Assembly: GCF_028128615.1 (NCBI RefSeq)
Contig: NZ_AMDP01000036.1
Span: forward strand, 1 to 64,000
Length of the DNA: 64,000 nt
Direction: 5' to 3'
Source: Enterococcus sp. 5H
GTDB lineage: Bacteria; Bacillota; Bacilli; Lactobacillales; Enterococcaceae
Position 1 is the stretch's first letter. Every line of letters starts with the position of its first letter. This document shows positions 45,069 through 54,228 of this stretch, piece by piece. The position numbers and the translations under genes were made by a program. The notes beneath the pieces are model-generated. The model searched no databases. It saw nothing but the letters and a program-made list of their open reading frames with translations, and had not been told where the DNA came from.

Positions 45069-45098
45069 AAAAAAACTGATCGATTGATAAGTTTTTTT
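45069..45098 (+). promoter_or_regulatory. Hairpin at the crtNM transcription start
   Basis: AAAAAAACTGATC (45069-45081), loop GATT, GATAAGTTTTTTT (45086-45098): 13-bp stem with one mismatch and a T-tract. It overlaps the expected start site near 45075, so as DNA it could be an operator, or for read-through from lplA a second terminator. Confidence 0.5.
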
Positions 45099-45126
45099 GT
45101 TAAATTGATTTTGGAGGTGTAAGTCA

Positions 45127-46623
45127 GTGAAAAAAGTTATTGTAATTGGTGCAGGTGCAGCAGGTTTAGCTGCGGCGGTAAGGCTACAAAATTCAGGTTA
45201 TGATGTTCATTTATACGAAAAAAATCCGCAAGTTGGCGGTAAAATGTATCAAATAAAAGAACAAGGATTTACATTTGATGTTGGGCCGACGATTGTTATG
45301 ATGCCTGAAATTTATCGAGAAGTATTTGAAGTGTGTGGGAGAGATCCGGAAAATTATATTCCCATGAAAAAAGTTGATCCAATGCTTACATTGAATTTTC
45401 CGAATGAAGAACCACTGAATTTTTCTTCGGACTTAGTATCTTTGACGAATACATTGGAAGGTATTTCCGAAGATGATATGCAAGGTTATTTGGAGTATCT
45501 AGCTAGCATTTATAAACGGTATCAAATTGCTAAGAAAGCTTTTATTATGCGTTCATTTCGTTCTTTTTGGGATTTTTATAATCCAAAATCCTTAATTGCT
45601 GGTTTTAAATTACATACGTTTAATGATGCGTATAGTTCCATTTCTAAATTTGTTAAAGATGAACGTTTGCGTAAATCATTAGCATTTCAAACACTATATA
45701 TCGGTGTTTCTCCTTATAATGGTCCATCTTTATATACGATTATTCCAATGATTGAATTGATTTACGGAATTTGGTATATCGAAGGTGGAATGTATAGTTT
45801 AGCAACAGGTATGGCACGTTTATTTGAAGAATTAGGCGGGACTATCCACTTGAATACGTCAGTTAAGGAAATTGTACTTGAAAATAAACAGGCCAAAGGT
45901 ATTACCACAGAAACTGGTCTAGTTGAAAGTGACTATGTGGTTTGTAATGCAGATTTTCCTTATGCTATGAAAAACTTGTTGCCAAATGAAAAAGATCGTG
46001 GAAAATATTCAAATAAAAAAATCGATAAAATGGACTATTCATGTTCGTGCTTTATTCTTTATTTAGGTTTAGATAAAAAATATCCAGTGAAATCTCTTCA
46101 TACCATTCGTTTTGCAGCAGATTTTGAAAAAAATATTAACGATATCTTTGAGGACCATCGATTGCCGGAAGATCCATCATTTTATATTTATGTTCCTTCT
46201 TCAATCGATCAAAGCCTTGCACCAGATGGACAAGAAGGTGTTTATATTTTAGTTCCTGTCCCTGAGCTTTCCCAAGGAGTAACATGGGATGAGACTACAA
46301 CACAAGAGTTTCGTAAAAATGTATTATCATTGGTTAAAAAAGAAACTATTTTTTCAGATATTGAAGAACATATTATTTATGAAAAATGCTATACACCAAA
46401 AAACTTTGAACAAAATTTTAATGCTTATAATGGCGCAACTTTTGGGTTAAAACCTACCCTAAAACAAAGTAATTACTATCGACCGCATAACAAGTTTGAC
46501 TATGCAGATAATCTTTATTTTTGCGGTAGTAGTACTCATCCAGGAGCGGGAGTACCTATTGTTTTAACTAGTGCCAAACTTGCGGTAGAGGAGCTGATGA
46601 AAGATGATGGGCAAAAGAAATGA
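45127..46623 (+). CDS. crtN: 4,4'-diapophytoene desaturase
   Basis: 498 aa. FAD-binding GAGAAGLAAAVRL at the N-terminus, GGKMYQIKEQGFTFDVGPT, and the C-terminal CGSSTHPGAGVPIVL motif of carotenoid desaturases. Desaturates C30 diapophytoene to yellow 4,4'-diaponeurosporene. GTG 45127 with GGAGGTG upstream. Overlaps crtM by 20 bases. Only N and M are present, so synthesis should stop at diaponeurosporene. Confidence 0.92.
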   Translation: MKKVIVIGAGAAGLAAAVRLQNSGYDVHLYEKNPQVGGKMYQIKEQGFTFDVGPTIVMMPEIYREVFEVCGRDPENYIPMKKVDPMLTLNFPNEEPLNFSSDLVSLTNTLEGISEDDMQGYLEYLASIYKRYQIAKKAFIMRSFRSFWDFYNPKSLIAGFKLHTFNDAYSSISKFVKDERLRKSLAFQTLYIGVSPYNGPSLYTIIPMIELIYGIWYIEGGMYSLATGMARLFEELGGTIHLNTSVKEIVLENKQAKGITTETGLVESDYVVCNADFPYAMKNLLPNEKDRGKYSNKKIDKMDYSCSCFILYLGLDKKYPVKSLHTIRFAADFEKNINDIFEDHRLPEDPSFYIYVPSSIDQSLAPDGQEGVYILVPVPELSQGVTWDETTTQEFRKNVLSLVKKETIFSDIEEHIIYEKCYTPKNFEQNFNAYNGATFGLKPTLKQSNYYRPHNKFDYADNLYFCGSSTHPGAGVPIVLTSAKLAVEELMKDDGQKK

Positions 46624-47494
46624 AAAGGACTTGAATGAATTGTTTATAGCATATAGCGAAGATTTTGCAGAGTGCGAGCAAACAATTCGTAAACATTCTA
46701 AAAGCTTCTATCGAGCTTTTGCACAACTACCTAAACAAAAAGCTTGGAGTGTGTTCGCGGTTTACTCATTTTGTCGGGAGGCAGATGATATCATTGATGT
46801 TTATAATGATCTAGGTCGTTTAACATTGCTGGAAAAAGAGCTAACTGAATTTCTGTCAGGTAATATTCCGGATCGTTATTTTTGGCGCGCATTAGTTCCA
46901 GTTTTTGAAACATATAAGATGGAACCACAAGCCTTTTATGATATGTTAACTGGGCAGAAAATGGATTGGGATTTTCAACAACCGGAAACACAAGAGCAAT
47001 TAGAAGAATATTCATACTATGTAGCTGGATCTGTCGGATTAATGCTGCTGCCGATCTTATCAAACCAAGCTGAAAAAGTTAAAAATCAAGGCATTCAATT
47101 AGGGCAGGCAATGCAGATTACCAATATTTTACGAGATATTGGAGAAGATTTTAAAAACCAGCGAATCTATCTTCCAAAAGAAGTAATGAAAAAGTATCAT
47201 GTTACATTAGATACTTTAAAACATGAGCGTATTGATGAGAGTTTTATCAAACTTTGGGAGTACGAAGCAATGCGAGCAGAAAAATTATATCAAGGAGCGA
47301 AATCGATGATTTCAGATATTGATAGTGATTGTCAAGAAGCTCTTCTTTTATCGGCAGCATTTTATGAAGGAATTCTTGATGCAGTTAGAAAAAATAATTA
47401 TCAATGTTTTAATACAAGAAATTATGTGAAAAAAAGTCAGCAATTGAAACTTTATCAAGACGTAAAAAAACAGTTAAATACTAGTTTTAATTAA
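46604..47494 (+). CDS. crtM: 4,4'-diapophytoene (dehydrosqualene) synthase
   Basis: 296 aa. Squalene/phytoene synthase fold with the two Asp-rich motifs CREADDIID and NILRDIGEDFKN; condenses two farnesyl diphosphates. ATG 46604 lies 9 bases after GAGGAG and inside crtN. Yellow pigment of this type protects membranes against oxidants. Confidence 0.92.
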   Translation: MMGKRNEKDLNELFIAYSEDFAECEQTIRKHSKSFYRAFAQLPKQKAWSVFAVYSFCREADDIIDVYNDLGRLTLLEKELTEFLSGNIPDRYFWRALVPVFETYKMEPQAFYDMLTGQKMDWDFQQPETQEQLEEYSYYVAGSVGLMLLPILSNQAEKVKNQGIQLGQAMQITNILRDIGEDFKNQRIYLPKEVMKKYHVTLDTLKHERIDESFIKLWEYEAMRAEKLYQGAKSMISDIDSDCQEALLLSAAFYEGILDAVRKNNYQCFNTRNYVKKSQQLKLYQDVKKQLNTSFN

Positions 47495-47620
47495 TGGAAT
47501 ATAGAGTTAACATAGAGTTAATCGTCATTTTTCTATCATTCCTTTTGAAAAAAATTCGGTCATAAAGCTATTATCTGAAAGTGATTTCTGCTATATTACT
47601 AATAGTGAATTGAGAGAAAA

Positions 47621-48328
47621 ATGATTGATGAATGGAAGGCGATTAACGTGCGGAACGAAATGATGCATCGACCAGTAGTGAAACAGGAACTTGTCGATTT
47701 TATGCGAAATAAACAAAAGAAAATTGAAGGAGAGTTAGGCGTAATTGAAGAAGAAGCACATGTTGCTGGTGTGCCGATTATTCCTCATGAAACAGTGGTT
47801 TTCTTACAATTTTTCTTAGATCAGATCAAACCTAAAAATATTTTAGAAATTGGAACAGCAATTGGATTTTCTTCAAGTCTAATGGCTCAATATGTAGGAG
47901 AAGATGGTCATGTTACGACAATTGATCGTTTTGATGTAATGATTAGAAAAGCGAAAGTTACCTACGAACGCTTAGGTTTAACTGATAAAGTTACGCTTTT
48001 GGAAGGTCAAGCTTCGGATATCTTGCCAACGTTATCTGGACCATATGATTTTATTTTTATGGACAGTGCCAAATCGAAATATATTGAGTTTTTACCGGAA
48101 TGTTTACGTTTATTACGTGTTGGCGGAGTATTAATGGTAGATGATGTCTTTCAAGCAGGTACAATTTTAGATCCGATTGAAGAAATCCCGCGCGGACAAC
48201 GAACGATTCATCGGAAATTAAATGAATTTTTAGATACAGTGATGACGCATCCTGATCTGACTTCAACGTTATTGCCTTTAGGTGATGGAGTGATTATGAT
48301 TACGAAGAACAAAGAAATAGTTGAATAG
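47621..48328 (+). CDS. trmR: TrmR-like tRNA/O-methyltransferase (YrrM type)
   Basis: 235 aa. Class I methyltransferase with ILEIGTAIGFSSSLMAQ (SAM binding), TIDRFD, and metal-binding FMDSAKSKY and MVDDVFQAG. The size and motifs match TrmR, which methylates 5-hydroxyuridine at tRNA position 34. ATG 47621 has a weak site (GAGAGA). Preceded by TATATT at about 47591 as a possible -10. A paralogous fold occurs at 11842 but with other motifs. Confidence 0.78.
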   Translation: MIDEWKAINVRNEMMHRPVVKQELVDFMRNKQKKIEGELGVIEEEAHVAGVPIIPHETVVFLQFFLDQIKPKNILEIGTAIGFSSSLMAQYVGEDGHVTTIDRFDVMIRKAKVTYERLGLTDKVTLLEGQASDILPTLSGPYDFIFMDSAKSKYIEFLPECLRLLRVGGVLMVDDVFQAGTILDPIEEIPRGQRTIHRKLNEFLDTVMTHPDLTSTLLPLGDGVIMITKNKEIVE

Positions 48329-48423
48329 TAAAAATGAAACTCAAGTTAAAATGTTATGATTTTGATTTGGGTTTTTATGTACATTTTAGCAAAGTAAAAT
48401 TTGAAACAAAGGAAAGAATAACG

Positions 48424-49050
48424 ATGAAAACAGACAAAGAAAAAATTAAGGTTCTAAATAGCTTAGTCGAACACTACGGTTTTCAGTATTGGTGGGAAGA
48501 TGAAAATCGAATTTCCGATTGGGTTTCAATGATTTTAATCCAGCAAACTACAGAAAAAAATGCTAAAAAAGCATTAGCGAATCTTGAACCACATCTAACT
48601 GTAGAAAAACTCCGAGCACTCGAACTATTTGAACTGCAAGAACTTATTCGTCCAGCAGGATTTTACACACAAAAGAGTAATTACATTAAAGAACTTATCA
48701 ATTGGTTTATCGCTTATGGCAGTGATCTTGAAAAGTTTCGTACATATCCGACAGAAACGCTTAGAAAAGAACTTTTGACAATTAAAGGTGTGGGTGCTGA
48801 AACTGCCGATGCAATGCTGCTATACATTTTTGAGCGTAATGTTTTTATTGCCGATCAATATGCAATCCGCTTGTTTAATCGTTTAGGTTTTGGTGAATAT
48901 AAAACTTACGCTGAAATGCGCAAAGAGTTTATCCATTTAGTAGACGGGATTCCTCATGAGTTATGCAAAGAATGGCATGCGGCAATTGATGTTCACGGAA
49001 AGCATTTTAGTAGAAATAAAACGATGGATGAAAGCTTTTTATTGGTGTAA
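48424..49050 (+). CDS. HhH-GPD DNA glycosylase (endonuclease III-like), cluster-less
   Basis: 208 aa from ATG 48424 (AAGGAAAG upstream). Endonuclease III fold: SMILIQQTTEKNA, helix-hairpin-helix TIKGVGAETADAML and catalytic Asp in FIADQYAIRLFNR. The Lys that in endonuclease III follows the hairpin (GVGRKTA) is Glu here (GVGAETA), and the four C-terminal Cys of the 4Fe-4S cluster are absent (one Cys in HELCKEW). It therefore looks like a monofunctional base glycosylase of the MagIII kind. Confidence 0.82.
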   Translation: MKTDKEKIKVLNSLVEHYGFQYWWEDENRISDWVSMILIQQTTEKNAKKALANLEPHLTVEKLRALELFELQELIRPAGFYTQKSNYIKELINWFIAYGSDLEKFRTYPTETLRKELLTIKGVGAETADAMLLYIFERNVFIADQYAIRLFNRLGFGEYKTYAEMRKEFIHLVDGIPHELCKEWHAAIDVHGKHFSRNKTMDESFLLV

Positions 49051-49131
49051 AATCCAGTCTTAATTAAATAAAATAGTTACACTGATTTGGCATCTTTCAT
49101 AGCTATATTCAACTCTGGTGAGTAAAAAATA

Positions 49132-49172
49132 ATAGAGCTGTAGCAGACCAAAGTTCAGTTTTCTACAGCTCT
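49132..49172. terminator. Two-way terminator
   Basis: AGAGCTGTAG / CTACAGCTCT perfect 10-bp stem between converging glycosylase and racemase genes. Confidence 0.8.
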
Positions 49173-49181
49173 TAAGTATCG

Positions 49182-49874
49182 TTAATCGTTTAAAGAATGC
49201 AAGGCGGCTTGAACTGCATGAATTTTGGTTGTATCAAAAAGCTGAACTTCAGTATCATTTTGGTTAATTAACATGCCGATTTCTGTGCAGCCTAAAATAA
49301 CACCTTCAGCTCCTTTTTGATTAAGTTCATTGACTATATTCAAATAAAACTCTTTTGAATCTTGGTTGATTTTTCCAAGACATAATTCTTCATAAATAAT
49401 CTGACTGATTTTATCACGATCATTTTTCTCAGGAACAAGTACTTGGATTCCTTCTTCTTCTATTATATTTTTATAAAATTCTTCTTCCATAGTGAAGCTT
49501 GTTCCAAGTAAGCCAACTGTTTTTATCTGGTTCCGTTTTAGTTCTGCCGCAGTGATTTTAGCAATATGAAAAATAGGAATGTTGATTTGTTGCTGAATAA
49601 CGTCCGCTACTTTATGCATGGTATTTGTGCAAATAACAATATAATCAGCCCCTGCTTTCTCTAAAGATTGACAGGCTTCAGACAAAAGTGCAGCACTTTT
49701 ATCCCATTGATTAGAAAATTGATAGGACTCAATTTCTTGGAAATCCACACTGAATAAAATGCATTTTGCTGAGTGCAAACCACCAAGGTCACGTTTTATC
49801 GTTTCATTGATTAGTTTATAATAATCAACAGTACTTTCCCAACTCATCCCACCTAATAAACCAATTGTTTTCAT
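49182..49874 (-). CDS. Aspartate/glutamate racemase family protein
   Basis: 230 aa. Two catalytic Cys in CTNTMH and GCTEIG, with GLLGGMSWESTVDYY at the N-terminus, typical of aspartate-racemase-type (YgeA/RacD) enzymes. ATG 49874 with GGGAGGTAAG upstream. Substrate among Asp/Glu or similar amino acids is unclear. Confidence 0.88.
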   Translation of the reverse strand: MKTIGLLGGMSWESTVDYYKLINETIKRDLGGLHSAKCILFSVDFQEIESYQFSNQWDKSAALLSEACQSLEKAGADYIVICTNTMHKVADVIQQQINIPIFHIAKITAAELKRNQIKTVGLLGTSFTMEEEFYKNIIEEEGIQVLVPEKNDRDKISQIIYEELCLGKINQDSKEFYLNIVNELNQKGAEGVILGCTEIGMLINQNDTEVQLFDTTKIHAVQAALHSLND

Positions 49875-50067
49875 TTGAAGCTTACCTCCCGATTAAAAAA
49901 TTCATTTTATTTATTATACCAAATTTAAACAGAATTATTTTAATTTATTTTTACTAATCTGTAATATTTGCTGAGTAACTATTTATTTGCTAAATTCAGT
50001 CTTATTGAGAATACAAGAGTAATTTTCTCAAGAATCTACTTGAAATATCTAAAATAAAATAACTTAA

Positions 50068-50110
50068 TTATAATAATTCTATTGACACAATTATTTCAAA
50101 CTGATACGCT
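50068..50110 (+). promoter_or_regulatory. ahpC promoter with PerR-like box
   Basis: TTGACA (50082-50087), 17-base spacer, TACGCT (50105-50110). TTATAATAATTCTAT at 50068-50082 matches 12 of 14 defined positions of the PerR box (TTATAATnATTATAA) and abuts the -35. The rest of the 356-base gap (49875-50230) shows only AT-rich text and a 120-base leader to ahpC. Confidence 0.6.
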
Positions 50111-50230
50111 AATAAAGTAGAAAAATGTTTGGCTTATCGGGAAAATGTGAATAAAACTAAACCAGTTTAAGAACTATTTTTATCGGAATAGCCCAAGCTT
50201 ATTTTGTTTTAAAAAATAGGAGGAATAGCA

Positions 50231-50794
50231 ATGAATTTAATCAACACAAAATTATTAGACTTTGAATGTGATGCATACCAAGATGGAGATTTTATCAAAG
50301 TTTCAACAGCTGATGTTTTAGGAAAATGGAGTATTTTCTTCTTTTACCCAGCGGACTTTTCATTTGTTTGTCCAACAGAATTAGGGGACATGCAAGATCA
50401 TTACGATCACTTAAAAGAGTTGAATTGTGAAGTATACTCTGTATCGGAAGACAGTCACTTTGTTCACAAAGCATGGGCTGATGCGACAGATACAATCGGC
50501 AAAATCAAATATCCTATGCTAGCTGATCCTAATGGTAAGATCGCTCGTTTCTTTGGTGTTTTAAATGAAGATTTAGGTCAAGCTTACCGTGGAACCTTTA
50601 TCGTGAGTCCAGAAGGTGAAATCAAATCTTACGAAATCAACGATATGGGGATTGGACGTAATGCAGAAGAATTAGTACGTAAATTAGAAGCATCTCAATT
50701 TGTAGCAGAACATGGTGATAAAGTTTGTCCAGCAAATTGGAAACCAGGTGAAGAAACAATTGCACCAAGTCTAGACTTAGTTGGTAAAATCTAA
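50231..50794 (+). CDS. ahpC: Alkyl hydroperoxide reductase subunit C (typical 2-Cys peroxiredoxin)
   Basis: 187 aa. Peroxidatic Cys in FSFVCPTELG and resolving Cys in KVCPANWKPG, both present. Reduces H2O2 and organic peroxides using AhpF. AGGAGG before ATG 50231. First gene of ahpCF. Confidence 0.97.
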   Translation: MNLINTKLLDFECDAYQDGDFIKVSTADVLGKWSIFFFYPADFSFVCPTELGDMQDHYDHLKELNCEVYSVSEDSHFVHKAWADATDTIGKIKYPMLADPNGKIARFFGVLNEDLGQAYRGTFIVSPEGEIKSYEINDMGIGRNAEELVRKLEASQFVAEHGDKVCPANWKPGEETIAPSLDLVGKI

Positions 50795-50812
50795 TTAACT
50801 TAATAAATAAAT

Positions 50813-50843
50813 CCTAAGGCTTCCTTTTTTGGGGAGTCTTTCT
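50813..50843 (+). terminator. Hairpin between ahpC and ahpF
   Basis: AAGGCTTCC / GGGAGTCTT with T-rich loop and tail; probably a partial terminator that adjusts the ahpC:ahpF ratio. Confidence 0.55.
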
Positions 50844-50895
50844 TAAAATATTAAAAAAATTGAAATAGCTTATAAAAAGGGATTGGAGTAAATAC

Positions 50896-52581
50896 ATGAG
50901 TCAAGAAATTTATGATTTAATCGTAATTGGCGGCGGATCAGCTGCTTTATCCGCAGGAATTTATGCTGGACGGGCAATGTTGGATACATTGATTATTGAA
51001 AAAGATAAAATCGGCGGACAAGTGACCACAACTTCAGAGATTGTAAATTATCCGGCAATCAGAGCTACAACGGGTCCTGAATTAATGGAAGATATGCGTT
51101 TACAAGCACTAGATTTTGGCGTTGATTTTACGACGGATGAAATTATTGATGTAGATTTAAGTCAAACCGTTAAAACCGTGAAATCAGCAACAAAAACCTA
51201 TCAAGCATATGCTGTAATTATTGCAACTGGAGCATCTGCACGTAAGATTGGTTTTCCGGGTGAAGTAGAATTTACAGGTCGGGGTATCGCTTATTGTTCA
51301 ACTTGTGATGGTGAATTTTTCCAAGGATTGGATATCTTTGTCTTAGGCGGCGGTTATGCAGCGGCAGAAGAAGCGGTTTATTTAACTCGCTATGGTAAAT
51401 CTGTAACAATGATTATTCGGGAACCTGATTTTACTTGTGCTAAATTAACAGCAGAAGCGGCTAAACAACATCCTGATATTAAAATTGTCTATAATACTGA
51501 AGTTAAAGAAATAACAGGCGATGATTTTGTACGTAAAGCAGTTTTTGTCAATAATCAAACAGGTGAAGAAACTACGTATGAAGCGCCCTCAGACAGCACT
51601 TTTGGGATGTTTGTCTTTGCAGGAAATAAACCTAGTACAGAGATCTTTGAAGGCAAAGTTGAATTAGATCGTGGGTATGTACCAACAAATGAAAATATGG
51701 AAACAAACGTGGCTGGTGTTTATGCTGCAGGAGACTTGCGAATCAAAGAATTACGTCAAATCGTGACAGCTGTAGCAGACGGTGCAATTGCTGCAACCAG
51801 TGCGCAAAAATATATAACAGAAGTAAAAACCAAAGCTGACTTACCAATTGTTAATAAACGTTTAGAGAAACGTTTGGCTGAAGTACATGCTGCAGCCAAA
51901 GAAATCCAACCAAAAACGGAGAAAAAGCCTATTAAATCAAGTGGCAATAATACTTGGTTCCCAGATGCAATGAGAGAACAATTAGGGGGGATCTTCGGAA
52001 AACTGACAAAAAAAGTTACTCTGCTACAAGTAATGGACAGCAGTGAAGAGAAATCTTTAGAACTAAATTCTTTCCTAACGGAGTTTGCCTCATTAAGCGA
52101 TAAAATTCTATTAGAAACCATTCAAAAAGGTCAAAAACCTGAATTGGAAACAGCTTATGGTATCGATAAATTACCAAGTGTCGTTGTCTTGAACGACCAA
52201 GGTGAATATACTGGGATCAAATTCAGCGGCATTCCAAGTGGTCACGAAGTTAATTCAATTGTTTTGGCAGTTTACAATGTTGGTAGTGCGGGCCAACCAA
52301 TTGAAGCGCCTGCTGTGGACAAAATCAAAGAATTACCTAAAAAGAAAGTGCAAATTTTTGTTTCGTTAACATGCCATTACTGCCCAGACGTGGTGGCAGC
52401 ATGTCAAAGAATTGCTTCAATTAATCATAATGTCGAAGCGGAAATGATTGATATTGGTGTCTTTCCGGAATTGAAAACAGAAAAGAAAATCATGAGTGTT
52501 CCAGCAATGATTATCGACGATCAAGAAATTGTTTTTGGTTCAAAGAATATGGACGAGATCATCGAGATTTTAGAAAAATAG
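50896..52581 (+). CDS. ahpF: AhpF-type peroxiredoxin reductase with reversed domain order
   Basis: 561 aa. The thioredoxin-reductase half comes first: FAD motif GGGSAALSAG, redox CSTCD, GGGYAAAEEA NAD motif, AAGDLR (residues 1-310). The glutaredoxin/thioredoxin-like domain pair that is N-terminal in E. coli AhpF is C-terminal here (about 345-561), with the active CHYC in SLTCHYCPD. A Lys/Pro linker joins the halves. The function with the adjacent AhpC is well supported; the rearranged order is seen directly. Confidence 0.9.
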   Translation: MSQEIYDLIVIGGGSAALSAGIYAGRAMLDTLIIEKDKIGGQVTTTSEIVNYPAIRATTGPELMEDMRLQALDFGVDFTTDEIIDVDLSQTVKTVKSATKTYQAYAVIIATGASARKIGFPGEVEFTGRGIAYCSTCDGEFFQGLDIFVLGGGYAAAEEAVYLTRYGKSVTMIIREPDFTCAKLTAEAAKQHPDIKIVYNTEVKEITGDDFVRKAVFVNNQTGEETTYEAPSDSTFGMFVFAGNKPSTEIFEGKVELDRGYVPTNENMETNVAGVYAAGDLRIKELRQIVTAVADGAIAATSAQKYITEVKTKADLPIVNKRLEKRLAEVHAAAKEIQPKTEKKPIKSSGNNTWFPDAMREQLGGIFGKLTKKVTLLQVMDSSEEKSLELNSFLTEFASLSDKILLETIQKGQKPELETAYGIDKLPSVVVLNDQGEYTGIKFSGIPSGHEVNSIVLAVYNVGSAGQPIEAPAVDKIKELPKKKVQIFVSLTCHYCPDVVAACQRIASINHNVEAEMIDIGVFPELKTEKKIMSVPAMIIDDQEIVFGSKNMDEIIEILEK

Positions 52582-52622
52582 TTTTTTGAATAAAAAATGC
52601 TAGATCAGAAAAGCACTATGCA

Positions 52623-52641
52623 GTGACCCCAAAAAGTTAGA
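52623..52641 (+). repeat. Solitary IS150-type terminal repeat, left edge of the island
   Basis: TGACCCCAAAAAGTTAGAC matches the terminal repeats of the IS at 8-1514 (differs at one or two positions). No matching orf follows directly. It faces right, toward a mate facing left near 62186. Confidence 0.7.
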
Positions 52642-52734
52642 CTGTTATTTGTTGTCTCCTATAGCCTAGACTAATATTCAATTTAAGGGGTGGACTTGTC
52701 AAGAAAAATTAGACAATGAATTAAGAGAATTTAA

Positions 52735-53230
52735 GATGTTACTTATCAAAATCCTTGGGAGATTGAGAAGAAAGTGCTGAATGTAGTCGTTTGGTGTTGT
52801 AATACGTTTCAATATATTTGACTATCTCTAGTTGAGCTTGATCAATGCTTGTAAAATTTGCATCATTGATTAGCTCTCTTTTTATTGTTTTATAAAAGTA
52901 TTCCATCAGAGCATTATCATAAGGATTTTCTTTGCGGCTTATACTAGTAAAGACAGCTTCTTTTTTTCTTAACTTTAACTGGAAGTTAGTGCTTGTGTAC
53001 TGTGACCTTGATTCGTATGAATATTGAGTCCTACCTACGGTTGTTCTTCCTTACAGGCTTGAAGGAAGGCATCAATTACCAACTGATCTTTCATTCTGAA
53101 AGATATTGCCTGTCCAACAATTTTCCGTGAATAAACATCAAGAGTGGTTGTTAAATATAAGGTTCCTTTCCTGAAAAAGATGTAGGGAGTATTTTCTAAC
53201 CAAATCTTATTTTTTTCTGTCGTAATAAAT
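52735..53230 (-). pseudogene. Decayed IS3-family orfB transposase
   Basis: On the minus strand, pieces of an rve integrase in several frames: ENTPYIFFRKGTLYLTTTLD, VYSRKIVGQAISFRM, then after frame changes ENPYDNALMEYFYKTIKREL and YYNTKRLHSALSSQSPK. It belongs to a different IS3 subgroup than the element at 1-1514. Several indels and no start; inactive. A possible end of this element, TGGACTTGTCAAGAAAAATT, starts at 52691. Confidence 0.8.
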
Positions 53231-53323
53231 ATTTGATTAAGAAGGTTTGGATGAGAGAGGGCAGCTCGTTTTCAATTGTAATGAATGAAATGACAAAGAT
53301 TACTTTGTCAGATACCATAAAAA

Positions 53324-53482
53324 ATGCAAGAATTTACTGGAGAAAATGATGAACTAATTCCAGATGGGGAGGTTTTAGAACAATTAGCGGATGGTGAATT
53401 GCAAATGCTCCTTTGCAGCTGTGTATTGGATCATTTTTTTGTCTTAAATTACAGTCTAAAAAAATTCTATTATATACGTTGA
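53324..53482 (+). other. Possible small or remnant ORF before the LXG unit
   Basis: 52 codons from ATG 53324 including GENDELIPDGEVLEQLADGE and a hydrophobic Cys-containing tail. No convincing binding site. It lies between the IS remnant and the LXG genes; could be a gene fragment. No family recognised. Confidence 0.25.
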
Positions 53483-53551
53483 GTAAGAATAGATTTGTAT
53501 GGCTTCTCTTGTTTTGTTATACTTTTCTTAAACTAAGAAAAGGGGACTCAC

Positions 53552-53842
53552 ATGACGATTAGTAGTGATTCAAGTATAGCAGGGAGCGCTTCTGTTTCAC
53601 TTAGTCAGTCCACAAGTCTATTGAATAGTATAAATGTTGTTCCAACTGCTTCAAGAATTAATGTTTCTGAGAATGCTGCAGCTGAAGAATCTATTTCTAC
53701 TTTTCAAAATGGGTTAAAACAAATGTCGACTAGCGTTGTGTCAGCGGGTGATAATATTCATTCTGTAGCCAAAGAATTTGAGTGTATCGATCAAAAGATA
53801 GCACAGCTTCCCAAATTTAATTTTCCTGGAGGATTTTCATGA
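53552..53842 (+). CDS. Type VII secretion partner protein (TIGR04197-like, WXG100-related)
   Basis: 96 aa, Ser/Ala-rich helical protein that lacks a signal peptide; the region AAEESISTFQNGLKQMSTSV resembles small LXG-partner (Lap) proteins, which bind the LXG domain and target the toxin to the secretion ATPase. AAGGGGA before ATG 53552. Overlaps the next gene by 4 bases. Confidence 0.7.
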   Translation: MTISSDSSIAGSASVSLSQSTSLLNSINVVPTASRINVSENAAAEESISTFQNGLKQMSTSVVSAGDNIHSVAKEFECIDQKIAQLPKFNFPGGFS

Positions 53843-54228
53843 GCGAGGTAGAAAAGCAGCAAGAAATAGAAGATAAAAATTATCATTATCGGTTAAAATT
53901 GGAACAGCTGCAAGATGACCAGTTGGAGATTCGCAAAGAACGAGCAAGAATAGAGTTCTTACAAGAAGAGTTCTTTGACTTGCAACAGAAGGAACAAGCC
54001 TTATACAATGCTGTTATCGCAAATTCAGAGCCAGACGAGCGTGCTTTTTATGAAGTACGTGGTGACGAAAGCCTTCATTTGGCCAAAAAAGCGCAAAGAG
54101 AATTTGATGAAGAGCTAATTCTACTTCAAAAAGAAGAACGTTTTCTATTTGAGAAAGAAGAGAAAGTACGTACCGAACAACAAACCTTTCTGAAGATGAA
54201 CGGAAAGGAGAAAACGGATGGGACTTAA
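53839..54228 (+). CDS. Coiled-coil LXG partner protein (DUF3958/YwqI-like)
   Basis: 129 aa, almost entirely charged helix with heptads (LEQLQDDQLEIRKERARIEFLQEE, split by acidic turns). Small helical genes of this kind sit second in LXG operons and chaperone the toxin. Overlaps 4 bases with the gene before and 11 bases with the toxin, so translation is coupled. Family assignment is by layout and composition. Confidence 0.65.
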   Translation: MSEVEKQQEIEDKNYHYRLKLEQLQDDQLEIRKERARIEFLQEEFFDLQQKEQALYNAVIANSEPDERAFYEVRGDESLHLAKKAQREFDEELILLQKEERFLFEKEEKVRTEQQTFLKMNGKEKTDGT

